From positions 1 through 64,000 of the forward strand of contig CAIKZO010000088.1 in assembly GCA_903832005.1 (NCBI GenBank): a DNA stretch of 64,000 nt, read 5' to 3'. Origin of the DNA: Enhydrobacter aerosaccus. Lineage in GTDB: Bacteria; Pseudomonadota; Alphaproteobacteria; Reyranellales; Reyranellaceae. The notes beneath the pieces were generated by a model that did not search any database, was not told where the DNA came from, and saw nothing but the letters and a program-made list of their open reading frames with translations. Made by a program: the position numbers and the translations under genes. Shown piece after piece: positions 18,150-25,267 of the stretch (its first letter is position 1; each line of letters starts with the position of its first letter).

Positions 18150-18500
18150 ATGCCTTTGGTTTCAATGCGTAGGCTTTTGGTTGGTGCTGTACTCAGCGTC
18201 ATCGTCGCGGAGACGGCGCATGCAGAAGCCTCCGCGAGTGATGCAGGCGGCGTGTACCTGTTGCTGCTGGTAATTGGTCTGGCCTCCTACTTCCTACCTA
18301 CGATCATCGCGATGTCCCGAGGCAAGGCCAACGGCACCGGTGGTGTGTTCTTCGTGAATCTGGCGTTGGGCTGGACCGTTGTGGGTTGGTTCGTGTCCTT
18401 CATCTGGGCCTGTTCGGGCCAGACCAAAGGTCAGATTGAGCGTGAAGAGCAGCGGCATAGCGAAATGATGGCTGCATTGAAAACAAAGGACTCTCGCTAA
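18150..18500 (+). CDS. Superinfection immunity protein family membrane protein
   Basis: A 116-residue small membrane protein. Residues 1-25 form a hydrophobic leader (MRRLLVGAVLSVIVAETAHA). Two further hydrophobic helices contain YLLLLVIGLASYFLPTIIA and VFFVNLALGWTVVGWFVSF. The order FLPTIIA, then a short basic linker, then NLALGWTVVGW is diagnostic of the superinfection immunity (T4 Imm-like) domain found in many bacterial chromosomes. In phage T4 the founding protein blocks DNA entry by later phages; the bacterial versions are mostly untested. The start at 18150 has GGGGG 8 bases upstream; an earlier ATG at 18123 is possible. Flanked by direct repeats of the SDR 3' end. Confidence 0.8.
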   Translation: MPLVSMRRLLVGAVLSVIVAETAHAEASASDAGGVYLLLLVIGLASYFLPTIIAMSRGKANGTGGVFFVNLALGWTVVGWFVSFIWACSGQTKGQIEREEQRHSEMMAALKTKDSR

Positions 18501-18541
18501 AGATGCCGCCTCCGAGATGCGCAAGACGCTTTACCGGTTGC

Positions 18542-18564
18542 GTCGATGGAGGAATTGCGTGAAG
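18542..18564 (+). repeat. Direct repeat, copy 2, with relic SDR C-terminus
   Basis: This copy matches the SDR 3' end (17952-17974) at 21 of 23 bases. Read in the SDR frame it encodes TGCVDGGIA followed by TGA at 18560-18562, the typical SDR C-terminus, preceded by about ten unrelated codons. It looks like a duplicated gene tail of the kind left by integration or unequal recombination. It also contains the ATG usually chosen for the next gene. Confidence 0.5.
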
Positions 18565-19445
18565 TCGCGCCGACGTCGTTCGGGGATGGAGTCCGATTTC
18601 GGCCAGCCCTAGCCGCTCAATTCTTCTACATCCGCCAGCAGGCAGATGTGGAGAGGGGATTGAAGCAGCATCGGAACATCACTGTCGGCGGCGCGACGCT
18701 CGAATGCACGCTTTACGGGACTGGCACGCCAATAGTGCTGCTGGCGAATGCCGGCTGCAGCACGGGTTATTTTGACGAGCTGACGCGAGTGCTCGTTGGC
18801 GGAGGGTTGCAGACCATCGCCATCAACATGCGCGGTGTCGGGGAGAGCAGCGGCTCGCTCGACGGCATGACCGTGCACGATTTGGCCACCGATGTGGCGG
18901 GCGTCATCGAAGCTTTGAAGTGCGGGCCGGCACACTTCGTCGGCCATGCCTTCGGCAACAGGATCGCTCGGTGCCTGGCGGTCGACCGGCCTTCGCTGGT
19001 GCGCAGTGTCACTCTGCTTGCGGCGGGAGGTCTCATCGGACCCGCAACGCTGCTCGGCGCGGGTCTTCGCAACACCACGGAAATCAAGATGAACGGCAGT
19101 GATTGCGTCACCAAGTATGGCGCGCGCTGGCTGTCGCCGGCGTCCGATCCGAAAATACTGACGCAGGTCGAGTGCTGGCCGGCGGTGCATGTGGCCCATC
19201 TCGCGACCAGCCAGGGCGTGCCGCTCAAAACGTGGTGGGATGCCGGAACGGTCCCTCTTCTTGTGATCCAGGGACTCGATGACATCGCGGCCCCGCCGGG
19301 CAACGGCCACGCGCTCCGTGAGAAGCACGGTGATCGCGTCCGGCTTATCGATCTTCCTCACGCAGGCCACTTCATGTTGTTGGAGCAGCCTGACGCAGTC
19401 ATTGGCGCCGTCGCCGAGTTTGTCGGCGCTCAGGAGAAACTATGA
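18546..19445 (+). CDS. Alpha/beta-fold hydrolase homologue with Ala in place of the nucleophile Ser
   Basis: A 299-residue alpha/beta-hydrolase-fold protein. The oxyanion region (IVLLANAGCSTGY), a strand-6 acid (VIQGLDDIAAPP) and the C-terminal His (DLPHAGHFMLL) are present. The nucleophile elbow reads VGHAFGNR, with Ala135 where GxSxG would have Ser. It is therefore either non-hydrolytic (binding, haloperoxidase-like or lyase chemistry) or uses another residue. The start at 18546 lies in a repeat and has no Shine-Dalgarno site; GTG 18648 or TTG 18660 with GAGAGGGGA close by would give a more standard N-terminus. The GST gene starts inside its stop codon (ATGA), so the two are co-translated. 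Confidence 0.85.
   Translation: MEELREVAPTSFGDGVRFRPALAAQFFYIRQQADVERGLKQHRNITVGGATLECTLYGTGTPIVLLANAGCSTGYFDELTRVLVGGGLQTIAINMRGVGESSGSLDGMTVHDLATDVAGVIEALKCGPAHFVGHAFGNRIARCLAVDRPSLVRSVTLLAAGGLIGPATLLGAGLRNTTEIKMNGSDCVTKYGARWLSPASDPKILTQVECWPAVHVAHLATSQGVPLKTWWDAGTVPLLVIQGLDDIAAPPGNGHALREKHGDRVRLIDLPHAGHFMLLEQPDAVIGAVAEFVGAQEKL
18584..18606 (+). repeat. 23-bp dispersed repeat, copy A
   Basis: GGATGGAGTCCG-xx-TTCGGCCAG recurs at 20982-21004 with two mismatches, in the same orientation. Here it falls in the doubtful N-terminal part of the alpha/beta hydrolase gene. Chance similarity is possible. Confidence 0.3.
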
Positions 19446-20359
19446 GCGACATTATCCTGCATCATTACGAGACTTCTCCCTATTCGGAGAAAGTGCGACT
19501 GGGCCTTGGCTTCAAAGGCCTCACCTGGGCGTCGGTCGAGATTCCCATGATCATGCCGAAGCTCGATGTGACGGCGCTGACGGGTGGCTATCGCAAGACG
19601 CCCGTGCTGCAAATCGGCGCCGACATCTATTGCGACAGTCAACGCATCATGCGCGAGCTCGAGCGCCGACATCCCACCCCAAGCTTTTATCCAGCCGGGC
19701 GCGGCACCGCGGATGCGTTGGCGTGGTGGGCAGAGAAGACGATGTTCAGCCCGGTGGCGGGTTTGCTTTTCGCCAGGAAGCCCGAGGTGTTGCCAAAGGG
19801 GTTTCTGGAAGACCGGGCCAAGTTCTCCGGCCGAAATATCGATCCCGCCGCCATGGCGGCCGCAGTGCCCAATCTGCTCGATCAGCTGCGGGCGCATCTG
19901 CACTGGCTCGATCAAATGCTGGCCAACAGGCGCGCGTTCTTGCAGGGCGCGGCGGTGAGTCTCGCGGACTTCGCTGCCTACCACCCCGTCTGGTTCCTGC
20001 AGCGGAATTTCGGATCAACAGCAGCGCCGCTCGACGAGTTTCCAAAGCTATTGAGCTGGGCCGAACGCGTCGCCGCCATTGGCCATGGCGATCCTCGGCC
20101 TGTGACATCCCAGGACGCGCTGGCGGTGGCCCGAGCGGCAATGGCGAGCGCAATCGCAGTCGCGGACCCTCAGGACCCCGTCGGTCGTCGGCCGGGGCAG
20201 CGCGTCGCCGTCACGCCAGACGATACCGGCCGCGATCCGGTCGTCGGCGAATTGGTCGCCTCGGGCGCCGATGAAATCGTCATCAAGCGCAGCGACCCTG
20301 CCGTCGGTGAGGTCTGCGTGCATTTCCCGCGGGCGGGGTTCGCTGTCACGTCGGCCTAG
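19442..20359 (+). CDS. Glutathione S-transferase family protein with C-terminal extension
   Basis: A 305-residue GST-like protein. The thioredoxin-like N-domain begins IILHHYETSPYSEKVRLGLG, where a Ser-Pro-Tyr-Ser replaces the usual CPxC, and a DSQRIMRELE motif (glutathione gamma-Glu contact) follows. The helical C-domain includes LQGAAVSLADFAAY. About 80 residues beyond the usual GST end form a separate small beta-rich tail (PGQRVAVTPDDTGRDPVVGE to VCVHFPRAGF). It overlaps the upstream hydrolase-like gene by four bases, suggesting a shared pathway, perhaps glutathione conjugation followed by processing. Its stop codon overlaps the stop of the convergent AdaA-like gene in the four bases CTAG. 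Confidence 0.87.
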   Translation: MSDIILHHYETSPYSEKVRLGLGFKGLTWASVEIPMIMPKLDVTALTGGYRKTPVLQIGADIYCDSQRIMRELERRHPTPSFYPAGRGTADALAWWAEKTMFSPVAGLLFARKPEVLPKGFLEDRAKFSGRNIDPAAMAAAVPNLLDQLRAHLHWLDQMLANRRAFLQGAAVSLADFAAYHPVWFLQRNFGSTAAPLDEFPKLLSWAERVAAIGHGDPRPVTSQDALAVARAAMASAIAVADPQDPVGRRPGQRVAVTPDDTGRDPVVGELVASGADEIVIKRSDPAVGEVCVHFPRAGFAVTSA

Positions 20360-20934
20360 TCCGGGCGCCGCTTGCGGCGAATTGCGGTCGGCGGCCGGCC
20401 GTAGATTTCGGCAAAGACGGAGTTGAACCGGCGTAGGCTCCCGAAGCCCGCCTGCATTGCGATCTCGGTCATCGGCAGGCTGGTCTCGTCGAGCAGGCGT
20501 TTGGCGCGTTGCACACGTACCGTCCTTGCCACTTCGGAAGGACTGGCCTGGAGGTGGTGCGCGAACAAGCGCGCCAGCTGCCGTGACCCCACGCCGAGGC
20601 GCTGGGCCAGACTTTCCACTGTGGCTCCCTCGCGATCGAGTGCTCCCTCGTCGGTGATCAGCCGCAGCGCACGCTCGACCGTCGCCCGGCTGCCGATCCA
20701 GGCGCTGCTGAAGGGAGCGGTTTCCGGCCGGCAGCGCAGGCAGGGGCGGAAGCCGGCCAGTTCGGCGGCAGTGGCCGAGGGAAAGAACGAAACATTGGCC
20801 GATCGGGCGGGGCGCACCGGACAGACCGGACGACAGTAGATGCCCGTGCTGTGGACGCCGGTAAAGAACCGCCCGTCATAGGTCCGGTCTCGCGCCAAGC
20901 GCGCCCGATCACATTCCGCAAAGTCGATCGACAT
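20356..20934 (-). CDS. AdaA-like methylphosphotriester sensor and AraC-type regulator
   Basis: A 192-residue protein. The N-terminal zinc domain has four cysteines at positions 34, 38, 65 and 68 (IYCRPVC and RPCLRC), matching the Ada domain that accepts methyl groups from DNA methylphosphotriesters; Cys34 is the expected acceptor. An AraC/XylS helix-turn-helix domain occupies about residues 90-190 (LAQRLGVGSRQLARLFAHHL and FGSLRRFNSVFAEIYGR). Neither an O6-methylguanine transferase nor an AlkA domain is attached, so it resembles B. subtilis AdaA. It should activate alkylation-repair genes; a Tag-like glycosylase lies at 29050. Start could also be 20946. A partner AdaB gene is not adjacent. 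Confidence 0.88.
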   Translation of the reverse strand: MSIDFAECDRARLARDRTYDGRFFTGVHSTGIYCRPVCPVRPARSANVSFFPSATAAELAGFRPCLRCRPETAPFSSAWIGSRATVERALRLITDEGALDREGATVESLAQRLGVGSRQLARLFAHHLQASPSEVARTVRVQRAKRLLDETSLPMTEIAMQAGFGSLRRFNSVFAEIYGRPPTAIRRKRRPD

Positions 20935-20981
20935 GCGCGCGATCATACGCGCTGCCGCTTCCCGGCCAGACGCTCTTTTGA

Positions 20982-21004
20982 GGATGGAGTCCGGATTCGG
21001 CCAG
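20982..21004 (+). repeat. 23-bp dispersed repeat, copy B
   Basis: Second copy of the repeat at 18584-18606 (21 of 23 identical). Here it lies in the gap between the RepA-like gene's stop and the AdaA-like start. It contains the near-palindrome GAGTCCGGATTC, which would suit an operator for the adjacent AdaA-like gene. Confidence 0.35.
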
Positions 21005-21023
21005 TGACTGCAGCAGCGTTGGC

Positions 21024-21935
21024 TTACAGATCGAGCAGTCCTTCCCGTCGCGCCCGCTCGCGCAGGCGATAGGCGGTGGCGCGCGACACGCGCAGTTCGC
21101 GTGCCACGGCCGGCGCGCCGAGGCCGCTGTTGAGCAGCGCTGCGGCGCGGTCGAGCGGACCGTGGCCCGCCGGCCGCCACTGCCATTGCGCTACGCCCGC
21201 GGCGTCGGTGTCGAACCGCGCCTCGATCGGCTTGACGGTATCGCCATACAGGCCGCGTGCCTTCTCGAAATGGATCTCGAAGCGCGCCCCGTCGGCCGGC
21301 GAGTAGTCTGCAGGCGGGCGCAGCGCCATCACCAGGTCGAGGACGTCCTCGCGCCGGTTGGTGCCGCGTTGCAGGCCGTGCTTGTTGGCGTGATGGATCA
21401 TCAGGACGGCACGGCCGAGCCGGCGTTGCATGACGAGGAAGCGCTGCAGATCGTTCCAGCAGTCGGCATTGCCCGACTTGATGCCGGCCAGACTTGCGAG
21501 ATTGTCGAGCACGACGAGTTCGGGCCTGCCCCAGGCTTCCATCAGCTTGATCTGGCCATTCCCGTAGCCGAGATCGGGCGGCGATCCGTCGTTGAGGTCC
21601 GACAGCATGAACTCCAGGGTCGGCGGGGCGGAGCCCAGCAGGCGAAGCCGCTGTTGCACGTCCACCGCCGCCATCTCGCCGTCGACATAGACCACACGAT
21701 GCGGCCGCGATGCCTTCCATCCGAGGAAGCTGCCGCCCGACGCGGCGGCCCAGGCGATGCCTAGCGCGACGAAGGTCTTGCCGAGCCCGCGCGGCCCATA
21801 GAGCAAGGCCAGGCTGTTGCTGTCGAGGATTGGATCGAGGATCGGCCGGCGCTCGGGCAGATCGGCGAGCAGGAGGTCGGGCGCGCTCAGCCGCGGTGTG
21901 GGTGTGCCGAAGTCGGGGAATTGAGAACGGGTCAT
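21024..21935 (-). CDS. RepA-like AAA ATPase with C-terminal helix-turn-helix
   Basis: A 303-residue protein. Walker A is GPRGLGKT (residues 47-54), Walker B is LVVLDN with Asp144, and the MIHHANK segment (His181) matches the sensor strand of RepA/DnaB-type hexameric RecA-fold ATPases (AAA_25-like). Residues about 262-303 form a helix-turn-helix of resolvase type (GAPAVARELRVSRATAYRLR). No replication origin, partition or integrase gene is nearby. The ATG directly abuts an AT-rich palindromic array with no Shine-Dalgarno site, suggesting a leaderless or very short-leader transcript and possible autoregulation. Could be a relic of an integrated element or a chromosomal regulatory ATPase. Not assigned a process. 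Confidence 0.8.
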   Translation of the reverse strand: MTRSQFPDFGTPTPRLSAPDLLLADLPERRPILDPILDSNSLALLYGPRGLGKTFVALGIAWAAASGGSFLGWKASRPHRVVYVDGEMAAVDVQQRLRLLGSAPPTLEFMLSDLNDGSPPDLGYGNGQIKLMEAWGRPELVVLDNLASLAGIKSGNADCWNDLQRFLVMQRRLGRAVLMIHHANKHGLQRGTNRREDVLDLVMALRPPADYSPADGARFEIHFEKARGLYGDTVKPIEARFDTDAAGVAQWQWRPAGHGPLDRAAALLNSGLGAPAVARELRVSRATAYRLRERARREGLLDL

Positions 21936-21985
21936 ATTGCGTAAATAGCTTTATATTGCTATATATGCAATGATTATTTCGCAAT
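21936..21985 (-). promoter_or_regulatory. AT-rich palindromic array at the RepA-like promoter
   Basis: Fifty bases of AT-rich DNA hold four ATTGC half-sites in nested symmetry. An outer inverted pair is ATTGCGTAAATA (21936-21947) and TATTTCGCAAT (21975-21985). An inner 17-base near-palindrome is ATTGCTATATATGCAAT (21955-21971). On the reverse strand a TATAAA box at 21955-21950 lies 14 bases before the ATG, which would place transcription start within about 10 bases of it. This looks like an operator/promoter or iteron-like binding site. Confidence 0.6.
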
Positions 21986-22157
21986 CTCTTCGAGCGCGAG
22001 TTGACCGGCATGCCGGTGAGATTTGAGACAAAAGGCCTTGGATGCCGATGGTGCCGATGTGCGGTGTGTCTCACGCCGCTGAGACGAAACGGGAGTCTTT
22101 GCCGGTTGCGCCGAGGACGTGGCGCGGGCGAAGGTCAAAAGTGGAGGAGCGACAGAA
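21986..22157. other. Gap upstream of alcohol dehydrogenase with two small inverted repeats
   Basis: The 172 bases contain a 14-bp perfect palindrome ACCGGCATGCCGGT (22004-22017) and a 6-bp hairpin GTCTCA...TGAGAC with loop CGCCGC (22068-22085). It must hold the promoter of the dehydrogenase gene. I did not recognise a known riboswitch, and no clear -35/-10 pair was found. Confidence 0.4.
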
Positions 22158-23288
22158 ATGAAAATGAAAGCCGGAGTCCTGACCGTGTGCGGCGCGCCGC
22201 GGCCGTTCGCCAAATCGAAGCCCATCCATGTCATCGAGGTCGATCTCGATCCGCCGGGCGAGGGCGAGGTGCTGGTGAAGGTGGGCGGCGGCGGGCTCTG
22301 CCACTCCGACCTGTCGCTGATCAACGGCGACCGGCCGCGGCCGGTGCCGCTCGTGCTGGGTCACGAAGGCGCGGGCGAGATCGTCGAGGTGGGCGCGGGC
22401 GTGCACGACGTGAAGGTGGGCGACCATGTCTGCTTCACCTTCAACGTCTCGTGCGGCCGCTGCCGGCGCTGCCTCGAGGGCCGTCCCTACATCTGCGAGC
22501 GCTCCATCACGCCGCGCGCGGCGGGCCAGCTCCTATCGGGCCATCATCGCCTGCACATGGACGGCAAGCCCGTGAACCATCACTCCGGCGTTTCCTGCTA
22601 CGCCGAATATGCCGTGGTCGATCGCGGCTCGATCGTGGTGATCGACAAGAGCCTGCCGCTCGACGTGGCGGCGCTATTTGGCTGCGCCGTGGTCACGGGC
22701 GTCGGCGCCGTCGTCAACACCGCACAGATCGAGCCCGGCAGTTCGGTGGCCATCGTCGGCCTGGGCGGCGTCGGTCTCAGCGGCCTGATGGGTGCGGTGC
22801 TGGCGGGCGCGGGTCGCATCGTTGCGATCGATCTGTCGGATGACAAGCTCGGCCTCGCACGCCAGCTCGGCGCGACCGACACGGTGAACGCCAAGGACGC
22901 CGATCATGTGAAGCAGGTGCGCGACCTCACCAACGGCGGCGTCGATTACGCCTTCGACCTTGCGGGCACCATCAAGGCGATGGAAACGGCCTATCTGGTG
23001 ACGCGCTGGGGCGGCACCACGGTGACCGCGGGCCTGTCGCCGATCGTGGCCGACTTCTCCTTCAAGCAGAGCCAGCTCGTGAGCGAGGAGAAGACGATCA
23101 AGGGCTCGTACATGGGCAGCTGCGTGCCGGTGCGGGACATCCCGCGCTTCATCGCGCTCTACCAGCAGGGCAAGCTCCCGGTCGATCGCATGGTGAGCGA
23201 GCGCATCGGCTTCGATCAGCTGAACGAAGGCTTCGACCGCCTGCAGGACGTTGCCACTGTGCGCCAGATATTGGTGCCGCACGGCTAG
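22158..23288 (+). CDS. Zinc-dependent alcohol dehydrogenase (MDR family)
   Basis: A 376-residue medium-chain dehydrogenase. Catalytic zinc ligands are Cys48 (GLCHSD) and His69/Glu70 (GHEGAG), with a later Cys in FGCAVVTGVG. The structural zinc site is Cys99, Cys102, Cys105 and Cys113 (CGRCRRCLEGRPYIC). NAD binding is by GLGGVG. The overall layout is that of class III or aryl-alcohol dehydrogenases, so it oxidises an alcohol or S-hydroxymethyl adduct to an aldehyde or ester. Start 22158 has GGAGG 10 bases upstream; an in-frame ATG 39 bases earlier is less likely. The convergent GFA-family gene, linked by name to glutathione-dependent formaldehyde handling, may be functionally related. Confidence 0.93.
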   Translation: MKMKAGVLTVCGAPRPFAKSKPIHVIEVDLDPPGEGEVLVKVGGGGLCHSDLSLINGDRPRPVPLVLGHEGAGEIVEVGAGVHDVKVGDHVCFTFNVSCGRCRRCLEGRPYICERSITPRAAGQLLSGHHRLHMDGKPVNHHSGVSCYAEYAVVDRGSIVVIDKSLPLDVAALFGCAVVTGVGAVVNTAQIEPGSSVAIVGLGGVGLSGLMGAVLAGAGRIVAIDLSDDKLGLARQLGATDTVNAKDADHVKQVRDLTNGGVDYAFDLAGTIKAMETAYLVTRWGGTTVTAGLSPIVADFSFKQSQLVSEEKTIKGSYMGSCVPVRDIPRFIALYQQGKLPVDRMVSERIGFDQLNEGFDRLQDVATVRQILVPHG

Positions 23289-23298
23289 GCGGCGGCGA

Positions 23299-23817
23299 TC
23301 ACCAGGTCGTCTTGGGCCGCCGGAAACCCATGGCGGCCCACGCCGCCAGAAGCCTGACGATGGCCATGGGCGAGAACGTCGAATAGGTCGGAATGTCCTT
23401 CGCGGGCGTGGCGCCCGCGGGCAGGTCTTTGCCCATGACGCCCAGTTCGACTGGTGGGGCGTCGGCGGGCAGGCGGTCGCGATAGAGTGTCAGCCAGTGG
23501 CCCTTCGTGAAGTCCACGAACATCGGCGCGTTGCAGCAGGTTGCCACGATGCGGCGGGTGGGCGACGCGGCAGTGAGGCGATGCTCCTGCAGATGCTGTC
23601 CCCCGCGCGCGACCTTCACGCGGTCCTTGCGGAAGAGGCAGTACTCCACGCCACTGTCGGCGTTCACGACGGAGGGTGCGCCGGGCGCCTGCTCGAAGTG
23701 TCGGCCGGCTTTGCGGCAGCTTTCGCAGTAGCAGACGGCGCTCAGGATCGGGGCGCCGCTCGCGGTGAGTGCCACCTCACCGCAGGTGCAGGTCGCGGAG
23801 AATCCGGTCTTGGTCAT
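23299..23817 (-). CDS. GFA family (glutathione-dependent formaldehyde-activating type) protein
   Basis: A 172-residue zinc-binding protein. Cysteines at 10 and 12 (TCTCGEV), 29, 31 and 34 (CYCESC) and a later CC pair (ATCCNAPMFV) match the two zinc centres of the Gfa/Mss4-like fold. The founding Gfa was proposed to help form S-hydroxymethylglutathione, but most family members have unproven roles. It converges with the alcohol dehydrogenase gene, only ten bases apart. The C-terminal 60 residues are less conserved and end with a basic RRPKTTW. No signal peptide, so cytoplasmic. Metal binding is a safe inference; the reaction is not. Confidence 0.87.
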   Translation of the reverse strand: MTKTGFSATCTCGEVALTASGAPILSAVCYCESCRKAGRHFEQAPGAPSVVNADSGVEYCLFRKDRVKVARGGQHLQEHRLTAASPTRRIVATCCNAPMFVDFTKGHWLTLYRDRLPADAPPVELGVMGKDLPAGATPAKDIPTYSTFSPMAIVRLLAAWAAMGFRRPKTTW

Positions 23818-23834
23818 CCGCCCACTCTAACGAA

Positions 23835-23862
23835 AAATGGCGGGCCGTGGGGCCCGCCATTT
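23835..23862. terminator. Candidate bidirectional terminator
   Basis: Perfect 12-base arms (AAATGGCGGGCC at 23835-23846 and its complement at 23851-23862) flank a GTGG loop, with short A and T runs outside. It sits between the GFA gene start and the end of the small secreted-protein gene, where it could end leftward transcription. Confidence 0.7.
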
Positions 23863-23879
23863 CCTGTCGTCCGCTCCGA

Positions 23880-24134
23880 TCAAGGGAGACGGACGTTGAA
23901 GTTGATGCCCGGCTCGCCGCCGTAAATGACCGGTGGGGCGACGTAGCCGTAATTGTACGGCGTTCCGTAGACCACAGGCGGCGCGGCGTAGTGATTGCCG
24001 TAGTAGTGGTGGTCCCAGCGGCGGTTGTCGCCGTGCCACTGGCCGTTGCCGTACCAGCGCGCGCTGGCAGGCGACGCCAGGCCCGCAAAGGCCACCGCCG
24101 CGAGGGCGGCCGCAAGAGCGATGCGTTTGGTCAT
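23880..24134 (-). CDS. Small secreted Tyr/His-rich protein
   Basis: An 84-residue protein with a clear signal peptide (MTKRIALAAALAAVAFAGL then ASPASA). The mature part of about 58 residues is rich in Tyr, Asn, His, Gly and Pro (DHHYYGNHYAAPPVVYG). No known domain. Similar short HYYG/PPVVYG-type proteins are common in alphaproteobacteria as uncharacterised periplasmic or cell-surface proteins; a metal-binding role is conceivable from the histidines but unproven. It has a strong AGGAGG ribosome site and is followed by a terminator-like hairpin. The Spy-like gene lies 18 bases upstream, so the two are probably co-transcribed under envelope stress. Confidence 0.8.
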   Translation of the reverse strand: MTKRIALAAALAAVAFAGLASPASARWYGNGQWHGDNRRWDHHYYGNHYAAPPVVYGTPYNYGYVAPPVIYGGEPGINFNVRLP

Positions 24135-24152
24135 GTCATGCCTCCTTTTGGC

Positions 24153-24635
24153 TTAACCCTGCTGGCCGCTGCTGTTCGGGCCGTAGCTCTGGAAGACCTT
24201 GTCGGCATTCTTCTTCTGCGCATCCGGCATCGCGCTATAGAGCGATTCGAAGGACGAACGCAGGTTCTTCATGCCGTCGAGATGGGCCTTGGTGAATTCC
24301 TCGTAAGTCTTGAGGTCCTCGACCGCGGTCATGTTGGCCATCTGCGGCTTCTTCTCCTGGACCAGCTTGTCCATGGCGGCGGCGTTGTCCTTCATCGCCT
24401 GGGCCACGTCCTTCCACTTGGTCTCCTGGTCGGGCGTGATCTTGAGCGAGGTCTTGAGGGTGGCGATGCGCTGGTCGACCGTCTCGGGCTTGCTGCTGGT
24501 GGCGGCCTGCGCGGCCGGCGGCTTGCCGCCGCCGGTCTGGGCCGAGGCCGGCAACGCGCCGGCAACGGCCACGGTGCCGAGGAGGGCGGCAACGGCGACC
24601 GTACGGGCGAGGGGAGCGAAGAAGGGGTGCGTCAT
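24153..24635 (-). CDS. Spy/CpxP family periplasmic protein
   Basis: A 160-residue protein. The start at 24635 gives a standard signal peptide (AVAALLGTVAVAGALPASA) and has GAAAGGAAA upstream; a longer frame beginning at 24803 is not supported. The mature protein is helical and contains the LTxxQ-type motif as ITPDQETKWKDVAQAMKDN, characteristic of Spy/CpxP chaperones that shield unfolded periplasmic proteins. Two such helices are expected in a cradle-shaped dimer. A Gln/Ala-rich spacer (GGGKPPAAQAATSSKP) precedes the core. It is followed by the small secreted-protein gene in the same orientation. Regulation by an envelope-stress system is likely but no such regulator is in the window. Confidence 0.82.
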   Translation of the reverse strand: MTHPFFAPLARTVAVAALLGTVAVAGALPASAQTGGGKPPAAQAATSSKPETVDQRIATLKTSLKITPDQETKWKDVAQAMKDNAAAMDKLVQEKKPQMANMTAVEDLKTYEEFTKAHLDGMKNLRSSFESLYSAMPDAQKKNADKVFQSYGPNSSGQQG

Positions 24636-24724
24636 GAGGCGTTTCCTTTCAGAATGAATCCGTAAGGAAAAAACGCACTGTACCGTACGCTGGTTGCTGC
24701 CTGCTTGGTGCGACGTCTCGACCG

Positions 24725-25267
24725 CTATTGTGGCAGCAAGGTGAAGGATGCGAGGAAGCGGGCGATGGCGGCGCTGCTCTCGAGGCCATGCGGCGCGAAG
24801 CAATAGATCGAGTAGAGCCAGTCGCCCCGCGTCACGTCGAGGGCGACGATCACCATGGGCCGCGGGCCATGCCAGTCGACGATATCGCGCTGCGCCGGAT
24901 GTCCCTCGAAGGAAATACGCTGCTGCTGCCGCATCCTGCCGACGGCGGTACGGCCCAGGCGGACAGCATCGAGCACGCCCTGCGGCTCGGTGCTTGCCGT
25001 GCCGGCGGGATAGGCGGTGTAGGTGGCGTGGAAAATCACGCCGTCTGCAGCTTCGACCTTGGCGGTGACGGTCGCGGCCCGGCCATAACGGCTGCTCGCG
25101 GCTGCCGTTCCTTCAATCGCGGGCGTGCCCGGGAAGTCGACCTTGAAGCCGGTCAGGCCGCCCGGCTGGAAGGTCATCCATTGCTGGGCGCCGGCCGGTG
25201 ATGCCGCGCCCAGGGCTGGAACAGCCAGGGCAAGCAGAGAAAGGACCGCAGCCCGACGCGGCAGCAA
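24725..25267 (-). CDS. Secreted hypothetical protein
   Basis: A 180-residue protein with a TTG start placed directly after the TGA of the upstream nitroreductase gene, so it is likely translationally coupled. Residues 1-28 form a signal peptide (VLSLLALAVPALGAASPAGA). The mature domain is beta-rich, with QWMTFQPGGLTGFKVDFPGTP near its start, a pattern shared with short periplasmic proteins of unknown function. Two cysteines are absent except one near the C-terminus (IYCFAPHG). No catalytic motif visible. It is the last gene of a reverse operon with racemase, FAH, MFS and nitroreductase genes. Confidence 0.75.
   Translation of the reverse strand: MLPRRAAVLSLLALAVPALGAASPAGAQQWMTFQPGGLTGFKVDFPGTPAIEGTAAASSRYGRAATVTAKVEAADGVIFHATYTAYPAGTASTEPQGVLDAVRLGRTAVGRMRQQQRISFEGHPAQRDIVDWHGPRPMVIVALDVTRGDWLYSIYCFAPHGLESSAAIARFLASFTLLPQ

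Noticed and set aside
20935..22074. Reverse frame extending the AdaA-like gene by about 380 residues upstream
   Set aside because: The extension overlaps the RepA-like gene in another frame and shows no conserved domain; the Ada zinc domain starts normally at 20934.
22004..22085. Riboswitch upstream of the alcohol dehydrogenase
   Set aside because: Only two short unrelated hairpins are present; no consensus of a known riboswitch class was recognised.
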